Assembly: GCA_016204465.1 (NCBI GenBank)
Contig: JACQKQ010000003.1
Location: 1-34,821 of the forward strand
From: Candidatus Levyibacteriota bacterium
Lineage (GTDB): Bacteria; Patescibacteriota; Microgenomatia; Levybacterales; UBA12049
Reading direction: 5' to 3'
Length of the DNA: 34,821 nucleotides
Part shown: piece after piece, positions 7,800 to 13,202 of the stretch
Layout of the letters: every line of letters starts with the position of its first letter
Numbering within the stretch: the stretch's first letter is position 1
Made by a program: the position numbers and the translations under genes
Notes under the pieces: generated by a model
What the model was told of the DNA's origin: nothing
The model's database searches: none
What the model saw: the letters and a program-made list of their open reading frames with translations, nothing else

Positions 7800-8158
7800 G
7801 TAGTTGCTGTTTTAATTTGATTAGTCTGTTTAACAATGTGTTTGAATGTTTGGGGGTCGTTAACGACAAGGTCGCTTAAGATTTTGCGGTTAAGGCTAAT
7901 ATTTGCTTTCTTAAGGTTATGCATGAAAACGCTGTAGGAGATACCTTCTTGCTTTACAGCTTCGCCGATACGAAGAATCCAAAGGGAACGAAAGTCCCGT
8001 TTACGAAGCTTTCGGCCATGAAATGCGTATTGGCCTTTGTGTAAAAGCGCTTCCTTCGCGACTTTTGTTAGCCTACTCTTTGTGCCTCTAAAGCCCCTTG
8101 TCTGCGCAAGCAGTTTTTTGTGCTTTCTTCGTGATACCGTTCCTCGTTTGATTCTCAT
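7796..8158 (-). CDS. rplT: Ribosomal protein L20
   Basis: This 120-residue basic protein of the large ribosomal subunit opens with MRIKRGTVSRRKHKKLL and carries TRGFRGTKSRLTKVAKEALLHKGQYAF, then the RRKRDFRSLWI-like block (KLRKRDFRSLWILRIGEA). L20 binds 23S rRNA early in assembly. Length is family-typical. It is the last gene of the widely conserved infC-rpmI-rplT cluster, here headed by thrS. Its TGA stop is embedded in the aro promoter -35, and no private terminator exists. Confidence 0.97.
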   Translation of the reverse strand: MRIKRGTVSRRKHKKLLAQTRGFRGTKSRLTKVAKEALLHKGQYAFHGRKLRKRDFRSLWILRIGEAVKQEGISYSVFMHNLKKANISLNRKILSDLVVNDPQTFKHIVKQTNQIKTATT

Positions 8159-8167
8159 ACTCTATTA

Positions 8168-8356
8168 TTACGCTGCCCCCAGCATTTTTTTAATTTTTTT
8201 TGCGAATTTTCCCTGGAGTTGTCCTGGTTCTTTTTGCCGCCGAAGCCTCCTTTTTGATTTTTTTCGCAGCAAATGACCATGATATTGGTGTTCAAAAAGC
8301 ACCTTACCTTTTTTTGTAATTTTAAACCTTTTGCTGACTGACTTCTTGATTTTCAT
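8168..8356 (-). CDS. rpmI: Ribosomal protein L35
   Basis: A 62-residue protein very rich in Lys and Arg, starting MKIKKSVSKRFKITKKGKV and containing HLLRKKSKRRLRRQKE, as in L35. A longer in-frame reading starting near 8440 was rejected because it would overlap infC by over 100 nt and has no family counterpart. Even with the chosen start the first 35 nt overlap the end of infC in another frame. It lies between infC and rplT, the usual order. Confidence 0.92.
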   Translation of the reverse strand: MKIKKSVSKRFKITKKGKVLFEHQYHGHLLRKKSKRRLRRQKEPGQLQGKFAKKIKKMLGAA

Positions 8357-8918
8357 TTTTTTCTGCGCTTTTGGCGGACTTTTTTTCCGGTGATAAAAGC
8401 GAAATAAGCTGTTTTCCTTCAAAATGCGGATCTCTTTCAATCTTTCCTATATCCGCGACTGCCCCAAATACCCTTTTTAATATCTCTTGCCCAAATTCAG
8501 GGTGGACTATCTGTCGTCCCGAAAATCGTACCACCAATCGTACCTTGTCGTTGTTTACTAAAAATTCTCTTGCTCTTCTGATCATGACATTGAGGTCATG
8601 ATCGTTCATAAAAGGTCCGAGTCTAATTTCTTTTGTTTCCGAAATCTTTGCCTTTTTTTTCTCGTCGCGCCTCTTTTTTGCCTGCTGGTACAAAAATTTC
8701 TTAAAATCAACAATCTTTGCAACAGGAGGCTTTGCCTTCGGTGCTACTTCGACAAGATCAAGTCCTAATGCTCTTGCTTTCGTGAGTGCATCAAATTTAG
8801 AAAGAACTCCTATTTGCTTTCCTTCGCTATCCAACACGCGAAGTTGTGAAGCAAAAATCCGCTCGTTTACCCTAAAATATGGTGTTTGATCGTGTTTGCG
8901 TTTAAATCTTTTTATCAA
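8322..8918 (-). CDS. infC: Translation initiation factor IF-3
   Basis: About 198 residues. The N-terminal domain has RVNERIFASQLRVLDSEGKQIGVLS and ALGLDLVEVAPKAKPPVAKIVDF; the C-terminal domain has KEIRLGPFMNDHDLNVMIRRAREFL and FSGRQIVHPEFGQEIL. IF-3 binds the 30S subunit, prevents premature 50S joining and checks the start codon. No ATG is available upstream of the conserved N-terminus: the frame opens with TTG ATA, overlapping the end of thrS by 17 nt. IF-3 genes in other bacteria also use rare starts (AUU in Escherichia coli) that the factor itself discriminates against, so autoregulation is plausible. The C-terminal Lys/Glu tail is not conserved. Confidence 0.95.
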   Translation of the reverse strand: MIKRFKRKHDQTPYFRVNERIFASQLRVLDSEGKQIGVLSKFDALTKARALGLDLVEVAPKAKPPVAKIVDFKKFLYQQAKKRRDEKKKAKISETKEIRLGPFMNDHDLNVMIRRAREFLVNNDKVRLVVRFSGRQIVHPEFGQEILKRVFGAVADIGKIERDPHFEGKQLISLLSPEKKSAKSAEKNENQEVSQQKV

Positions 8919-10644
8919 TTTCTAATTTAACCTTTTGAATAAAATTAGATAAAGGCACAAGTCCTTCATCTTTTCCTTCTCGCGTTCGAATAGAAAGCCC
9001 GCCACTTTGGACTTCTTTATCTCCTATTATACCCATATACGATACCTTTTGTAAAGTAGCTTGACGAATTTTGGCTTGCATGCTTTCCGCGCGATCGTCA
9101 ACCTCACTTCGAATATTGGCCTTTTGAAGTTCTTCATTAGCTTTTCTTGCCGCTTCCTGATGCCGATTTGCAATTGGAATAACCACCACCTGCACTGGCG
9201 AAAGCCACACAGGGAATTTCCCAGCGTAGTGTTCTAGTAAAAACGCAACGAATCGTTCATGCGTTCCAAGCGGCGCTCTGTGAATGACGAATACTGGTTT
9301 TTCTTGTCCGTTAGAATCAACATATTTGAGGCCAAATCGCTCGCTTGCGATAAAATCAAGCTGATTTGTCGATGCTGTCTCTTCTCTTCCAATAACAGAT
9401 TTTATCTGAAAATCAACTTTTGGACCATAGAATGCAGCTTCCCCTATCGCTTCTTCAAACGGAAGGCCAGACTCTCGCATGGCTTCCCGAAGGGATTGTT
9501 CTGTAAATTCCCAGAGCTTTGGATTGTCAAAGTACTTTCCTTTTTTGTTTGGGTCGTGGAGCGATAGCCTCATCCAGTATTCTTTAATGCCAAAAATATC
9601 ATAATAGTACTTGTGTAATTCCATAACCTTTAAAAACTCTTCTTTAATCTGCTCTCTTGTGCAGTAAATATGGGCGTCGTTCGTGCTCATTCCCCGGACA
9701 CGAAGCAGCCCTGCCAGTGTTCCAGATAGTTCGTGGCGATAAACAGTGCCGTATTCCGCAAAACGCAATGGCAAATCGCGATACGACCTTGGTGTGTGTT
9801 TGAAAATTAAATGCGTCATAGGGCAGTTCATGGCTTTCAGATAGTAATCGCCGTCATCCAACCTCATAGGAGGAAACATAGAGTCTGCATAGTACGGGAG
9901 GTGTCCTGATGTTTCAAAAAGTTCTTTTTTGGCGATATGTGGGGTTGCAACGCGTTTGTAACCATACTGTTTTTCCGTCTTTTTTGCAAAGGTTTCTATT
10001 TCTTCTCGAATGATCGTTCCTTTTGGAAGCCACAGGATAAGTCCTGGTCCAACAAGATCGTCTGTTGTAAAAATGCCAAGCTCTTTGCCTAATTTTCGAT
10101 GGTCGCGCTTTTTTGCTTCTTCAAGCATTGTCAAATGTTCATCGAGTTCTTTTTTTGTTGGAAACGTTGTGCCGTAGATGCGGGTGAGCATTGGGTTTTT
10201 CTCGCTTCCCCGCCAGTATGCGCCGGCAATAGTGAGCAGTTTAAAAGCACCGATTTCGTTTGCTGGATTTTCTGAGTGTCCGCCTCGACAAAGATCGTCA
10301 AAATCACCAGCCTTGTAGATTCGCAAGGCGTCCCCTTTTGAGGCTAGTTCTTCAATAAGTTCTAGTTTATATGGATTTTCGGCAAAAAGTTCGTTAGCTT
10401 CTTTAGCGCTAACTATTCTTCCTTCAAAATAGGTCCAGCTAGGAAGAAGTTGTCTCATTTTTTCTTCTATTTTTGGCAAATCTTCATCTGTAATTTTTAT
10501 GTCGCCAAAATCAAAGTCATAGTAAAACCCATTTTCAATTGCCGGGCCAATTGTCAATTTTGTCTTTGGATAAAGTTTAAGCACGGCCGCAGCCAAAAGA
10601 TGCGCTGTTGAATGTCTAATATACTCAAGGTGTTCTTTACTCAT
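8902..10644 (-). CDS. thrS: Threonyl-tRNA synthetase
   Basis: This 580-residue class II synthetase would charge tRNA-Thr. It starts directly in the editing-domain region with HSTAHLLAAAV at residues 11-21; CRGGHSENP lies in the same domain, and the catalytic core with MNCPMTH, FRYR-like LPLRFAEYGTVYRHE, GTLAGLLRVRGM and the C-terminal anticodon-binding domain follow. The N-terminal TGS domain of the roughly 640-residue enzymes is missing. Expression is probably set by the threonine-rich leader peptide and attenuator at 10684-10780; a possible second promoter (TGATATAGT, 10659-10651) lies 6 nt before the ATG. Confidence 0.96.
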   Translation of the reverse strand: MSKEHLEYIRHSTAHLLAAAVLKLYPKTKLTIGPAIENGFYYDFDFGDIKITDEDLPKIEEKMRQLLPSWTYFEGRIVSAKEANELFAENPYKLELIEELASKGDALRIYKAGDFDDLCRGGHSENPANEIGAFKLLTIAGAYWRGSEKNPMLTRIYGTTFPTKKELDEHLTMLEEAKKRDHRKLGKELGIFTTDDLVGPGLILWLPKGTIIREEIETFAKKTEKQYGYKRVATPHIAKKELFETSGHLPYYADSMFPPMRLDDGDYYLKAMNCPMTHLIFKHTPRSYRDLPLRFAEYGTVYRHELSGTLAGLLRVRGMSTNDAHIYCTREQIKEEFLKVMELHKYYYDIFGIKEYWMRLSLHDPNKKGKYFDNPKLWEFTEQSLREAMRESGLPFEEAIGEAAFYGPKVDFQIKSVIGREETASTNQLDFIASERFGLKYVDSNGQEKPVFVIHRAPLGTHERFVAFLLEHYAGKFPVWLSPVQVVVIPIANRHQEAARKANEELQKANIRSEVDDRAESMQAKIRQATLQKVSYMGIIGDKEVQSGGLSIRTREGKDEGLVPLSNFIQKVKLEIDKKI

Positions 10645-10650
10645 AAGTTT

Positions 10651-10659
10651 ACTATATCA
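10651..10659 (-). promoter_or_regulatory. Possible internal promoter downstream of the thrS attenuator
   Basis: Extended -10 TGATATAGT ends 6 nt before the thrS ATG, the same spacing seen at other starts in this window. The -35 region (TTATAA) is poor. It could give attenuator-independent basal transcription of thrS. Confidence 0.35.
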
Positions 10660-10683
10660 GAAATAAAAAGAGTTATAAAGCAC

Positions 10684-10707
10684 AAAAAACCTCCCCTTCG
10701 GGAGGCT
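10684..10707 (-). terminator. thrS attenuator terminator
   Basis: On the minus strand AGCCTCCC, loop GAAG, GGGAGGTT, with six T from 10689 to 10684. It is followed by only 39 nt before the thrS ATG. It forms the 3:4 hairpin of the thrS attenuator. Confidence 0.88.
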
Positions 10708-10757
10708 ATAGAAACATAAAAACTACAACCCCCTAGGAAGAGATGGTTGTGGTTGTA
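10700..10757 (-). promoter_or_regulatory. thrS attenuator: alternative hairpins 1:2 and 2:3
   Basis: Segment 1 is the Thr codon run itself, with two copies of ACAACC (10756-10751 and 10750-10745). Segment 2 is GGGGGTTGTAG (10733-10723) and segment 3 CTATAGCCTCC (10711-10701). 1:2 pairs ACAACC with GGTTGT (6-7 bp). 2:3 pairs over 11 bp, three of them G-U. The terminator uses segment 3 with GGGAGG. Stalling on Thr codons would occupy segment 1, let 2:3 form and permit transcription of thrS. Confidence 0.83.
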
Positions 10758-10780
10758 CAAATGATTGCGCTTATTTTCAT
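10733..10780 (-). CDS. Threonine leader peptide of the thrS attenuator
   Basis: A 15-codon frame encodes MKISAIICTTTTISS and ends in TAG. Residues 9-12 are four threonines in a row (ACA ACC ACA ACC); three isoleucines also occur. It begins 10 nt after the predicted -10 box, without Shine-Dalgarno. It resembles enteric thrL in content, but controls a threonyl-tRNA synthetase, as pheM does for pheST in Escherichia coli. The Thr codons are themselves segment 1 of the attenuator. Confidence 0.88.
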   Translation of the reverse strand: MKISAIICTTTTISS

Positions 10781-10790
10781 GCTCAAAACA

Positions 10791-10799
10791 ATTATAGCA
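10791..10799 (-). promoter_or_regulatory. Promoter of the thrS operon (extended -10)
   Basis: TGCTATAAT (10799-10791): perfect -10 with the TGn extension. The -35 position (10819-10814, GCATAG) is not consensus. A TTGACA at 10809-10804 is only 7 bp away and cannot pair with this -10. Confidence 0.65.
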
Positions 10800-10813
10800 C
10801 GTTTGTCAATACG

Positions 10814-11134
10814 CTATGCTACTGCTTGCTGGTGTTCTAATTTAGATACGCGTTTCTCTACTTTTTCAAATCTTTTTGTGAAAGCAATAGTGATAAGATC
10901 GCCAACATTCATGATCCTTTTGTCTAGCCTAGCTTCCGTTTTTTCTAGTTGTTCTCTCAATTTCTCCATATCAATTTTCATTACCGCAGTATTATGTTCC
11001 ACGTTGCCCAATCTTGCTTTAATACTCTTTAGATCAAATTTTATATCATTAACATCAACGCTTGCCTCCTCTACTCTTTTTGCAATGCGTTTCAGAATAT
11101 CTACTGTGTTTTCTTCTTTTGTTTTTTGTTTCAT
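10814..11134 (-). CDS. Coiled-coil protein of unknown function
   Basis: 106 residues from the start MKQKTKEENTV. Most of the chain has heptad-like spacing of hydrophobic and charged residues (VDILKRIAKRVEEAS, MEKLREQLEKTEARLDKR, RFEKVEKRVSKLEHQ), predicting a continuous coiled coil. There is no signal peptide and no recognisable catalytic motif. The upstream start 16 codons earlier was rejected because the promoter (TTGACA, 19 bp, TATACT) lies between and ends 7 nt before the chosen ATG. The gene is divergent from thrC. The 3' end runs up to the thrS promoter region without an obvious terminator. Function not recognised. Confidence 0.7.
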   Translation of the reverse strand: MKQKTKEENTVDILKRIAKRVEEASVDVNDIKFDLKSIKARLGNVEHNTAVMKIDMEKLREQLEKTEARLDKRIMNVGDLITIAFTKRFEKVEKRVSKLEHQQAVA

Positions 11135-11141
11135 GTCAATT

Positions 11142-11172
11142 AGTATACCAAACAGACTTCGAGAGCTGTCAA
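11142..11172 (-). promoter_or_regulatory. Promoter of the coiled-coil gene
   Basis: -35 TTGACA (11172-11167), 19-bp spacer, -10 TATACT (11147-11142) with TGG extension. The ATG follows 7 nt later, so the message is predicted leaderless. Confidence 0.65.
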
Positions 11173-11191
11173 CCCCGATCAAATCGGGTTC
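11171..11191. repeat. Short inverted repeat between divergent promoters
   Basis: AACCCCGAT, CAA, ATCGGGTT forms an imperfect 8-bp dyad (one extra C) between the coiled-coil gene promoter and the thrC promoter. It could be an operator or be incidental. Confidence 0.35.
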
Positions 11192-11204
11192 AACTCGATC
11201 AATC

Positions 11205-11213
11205 TGTTATAAT
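11205..11213 (+). promoter_or_regulatory. Promoter of thrC (extended -10)
   Basis: TGTTATAAT is a perfect extended -10. No good -35 at 16-18 bp. A GTG in the thrC frame lies 6 nt downstream and the ATG 15 nt downstream. Confidence 0.6.
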
Positions 11214-11228
11214 ACCGTAGTGAGAACG

Positions 11229-12563
11229 ATGTACTACTGGCAACGGTGTATCGAGTGCAATACAAAACTATTGCCCGATCAGTTCTACTACACCTGTCCA
11301 AAGTGCAGCAGTCTTTTGCTGGTTGAACGCGATGAAGAGTTTATTGATAAGACAATAGGTATAGGAAAGAAAGCAAGAGACTTCTTCGACAACATAAGGT
11401 TTGGGGAAAAGCGAGACGAGTATCCAAACGGAAGCGGCGTCTTTATGTGGCTTCCCCATATTTTGCCAGGATTTCCAAAAGAAATGGTTGTTTCTCTTCG
11501 AGAAGGATTTACCGATTTATTTGAAATTCCCGATTGGCTCAAGAAAAAGATAGGACTTGCAAATCTTTACATCAAAATGGAAGGGCAGCTTCCGTCAGAA
11601 AGTTTTAAAGACCGAGGAATGTCGATTGCCGTTTCGGAAGCGCTTCGTTTACAAAAATATTATCCGGAATTGCAGATTAGGTACGTTGCCTGTGCAAGTA
11701 CCGGAGATACATCGGCTTCGGCCGCGGTCTACAGCGCATATGTCAAGGATCGCCTGCGTTGTATAGTATTTCTTCCCCATCAGCAGGTTTCACAAGGACA
11801 GCTTTTTCAAGCAGTTGCGCACGGTGCGATTGTGCTCTCAATCAAGCACAAAAAGGGATTCGATGGATGCATGCAGTTAATTCAGGAGTATTGCAAGAGC
11901 CATCCCGAGATTGTGCTTCTTAATTCCAAAAATGCGTTTCGCATTGCCGGCCAAGAATCAATTGCTCTTGAAATTATGCAAGATCTTCGCTGGAAGGCGC
12001 CGGACTGGATCGCCGTGCCTTGCGGCAATGGCGGCAATCTGACGGCACTGCTTATTTCACTACTTCGAGCAAAGAACCGTGGGCTGATTGATAAGCTGCC
12101 GGGAATTATCATTGCTCAAACAAAAACTGCAAATACTCTTGTACGTTGGTCAAAAAGTAATTTTACAGCATACAAACCCGGAACATTTACAGAAACAGTT
12201 GCGACTGCAATGAATATTCAAAATCCTGTAAGCTTTCCTCGCATTGAAAAAATGTATAAAAAGTTTAAAATGCATTTTTTTGATGTTTCGGAAGACGCGA
12301 TTCAAAACACGAGAGCGCTTTTTATGAGCGCCGGAGCAAACATTTGCCCGCAGTCCGCAGTGGTGTTAGATGCGGTTCTTCAAGCCCGAAGAAAGGGAAT
12401 TATAAAGGAAAAAGATACAGTTGTATCTATTAGCACTGCAAGCGGAATAAAGTTTACAAAACAAACGTTTGCCAATAAACCAATAGCTATAGATGGTTCG
12501 ATTGCTGCAATTGAAGATGCAATAATCTCAAAAAGTCAGAAACGTCAGTCCCAGGTTTTCTAA
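11229..12563 (+). CDS. thrC: Threonine synthase
   Basis: 444 residues from ATG 11229; a leaderless GTG at 11220 is an alternative. This PLP enzyme would convert O-phosphohomoserine to threonine. It begins with a zinc-ribbon-like pair CxxC (C7, C10) and CxxC (C23, C26), followed by the PLP-lysine motif ESFKDRG, the ACASTGDTSAS loop, and the PCGNGGN phosphate-binding segment. The frame continues open upstream to 10743, but that stretch is antisense to the coiled-coil gene and lies before the promoter, so it was excluded. The last 77 nt overlap convergently with the P-loop kinase gene. Confidence 0.93.
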   Translation: MYYWQRCIECNTKLLPDQFYYTCPKCSSLLLVERDEEFIDKTIGIGKKARDFFDNIRFGEKRDEYPNGSGVFMWLPHILPGFPKEMVVSLREGFTDLFEIPDWLKKKIGLANLYIKMEGQLPSESFKDRGMSIAVSEALRLQKYYPELQIRYVACASTGDTSASAAVYSAYVKDRLRCIVFLPHQQVSQGQLFQAVAHGAIVLSIKHKKGFDGCMQLIQEYCKSHPEIVLLNSKNAFRIAGQESIALEIMQDLRWKAPDWIAVPCGNGGNLTALLISLLRAKNRGLIDKLPGIIIAQTKTANTLVRWSKSNFTAYKPGTFTETVATAMNIQNPVSFPRIEKMYKKFKMHFFDVSEDAIQNTRALFMSAGANICPQSAVVLDAVLQARRKGIIKEKDTVVSISTASGIKFTKQTFANKPIAIDGSIAAIEDAIISKSQKRQSQVF

Positions 12564-13128
12564 GTTTTTGATAGTCCATGGTAATATCCGCAAAGAGTTG
12601 GTATAAAAGAGTTCGGTATTTTAGTAGTGTAGGATAGCATCGTGCGAGCGCCGCGAGATTTGATTCCCCATAGTTCTTTTTGAAAGATTTACCCCAGACA
12701 ACCGGTTTTGGATCTTTAAGATAAAGTTTATACATTTCGTTTTTGACCGTTTCTGGAACATTGAGGAAAACAATCGTGGTTTGTTTTTTCAAAGCGTCAA
12801 GGGTACGTTTTCCTATATAAATTACACTTCCGGTTGTATCTATAACAACGTTTTTTTTCATTGATGGGAGTTCTTGTATAGCTTTATCCAAAGTTTCTTT
12901 CTCAAACCTAAGATACGTTTCGCTCGCACGCTTGTGTCGGCGTTCATAGGGCTGTCCCATCCAACTCGCAACATCTTGAATTCCTCTAAACCCAAGCTTT
13001 ACCAACTCTTTGGAAAGTTTCTTCTCAATTAGATCATCGCAGCATATTCTATAGTATCCTGCCAACTGAAGTTTTTTAGACCAATAGCTTTTTCCGCTGC
13101 CAGACATGCCGATAATTGATAATTTCAT
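12487..13128 (-). CDS. Shikimate-kinase-like P-loop kinase; candidate homoserine kinase
   Basis: 213 residues. Walker A GMSGSGKS at 7-14 and the fold order resemble shikimate/gluconate-type small-molecule kinases; a CDD pair near residue 30 could bind substrate or metal, and VVIDTTGSVIY could be the Walker B region. It lacks the GGG loop and the lid of AroK, and a standard aroK is present at 3363-3878. Its neighbours thrC, fused aspartokinase-homoserine dehydrogenase and asd supply every threonine step from aspartate except homoserine phosphorylation. A GHMP-type ThrB is not in the window. The function as homoserine kinase is inferred from context only. It is transcribed divergently from the aspartokinase gene from overlapping -35 boxes. 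Confidence 0.8.
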   Translation of the reverse strand: MKLSIIGMSGSGKSYWSKKLQLAGYYRICCDDLIEKKLSKELVKLGFRGIQDVASWMGQPYERRHKRASETYLRFEKETLDKAIQELPSMKKNVVIDTTGSVIYIGKRTLDALKKQTTIVFLNVPETVKNEMYKLYLKDPKPVVWGKSFKKNYGESNLAALARCYPTLLKYRTLLYQLFADITMDYQKLRKPGTDVSDFLRLLHLQLQQSNHL

Positions 13129-13144
13129 TTAAGATGCTGTCTGA

Positions 13145-13173
13145 AATATACCATGGATTAGGCTATTTGACAA
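13145..13173 (-). promoter_or_regulatory. Promoter of the P-loop kinase gene
   Basis: -35 TTGTCA (13173-13168), 17-bp spacer, -10 TATATT (13150-13145) with TGG extension; ATG 16 nt downstream. Its -35 overlaps the -35 of the opposite promoter. Confidence 0.65.
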
Positions 13174-13195
13174 TTTACCTTTTCTTCTATACACT
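13167..13195 (+). promoter_or_regulatory. Promoter of the aspartokinase-homoserine dehydrogenase gene
   Basis: -35 TTGACA (13167-13172), 17-bp spacer, -10 TACACT (13190-13195). The GTG start follows 7 nt later, so the message is predicted leaderless. Confidence 0.6.
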
Positions 13196-13202
13196 TCATC
13201 TG

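Noticed and set aside
8357-8440. Extra N-terminal 28 residues of rpmI
   Set aside because: Deep overlap with infC in another frame and no L35 counterpart.
10684-10800. T-box riboswitch upstream of thrS
   Set aside because: No T-box motif (AGGGTGGNACCGCG-like) and no specifier stem; the leader frame and hairpins explain the sequence better. The same holds for the ilv leader.
10804-10809. TTGACA as -35 of the thrS promoter
   Set aside because: Only 7 bp from the TATAAT; not a workable spacing.
10743-11228. In-frame 5' extension of thrC adding 162 residues
   Set aside because: It is antisense to the coiled-coil gene, lies before the thrC promoter, and the family starts at the CxxC zinc motif near 11229.
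12487-13128. Second shikimate kinase (aroK/aroL paralogue)
   Set aside because: A normal aroK is in the aro operon; this protein lacks the GGG loop and the AroK lid motif and sits in the threonine island.
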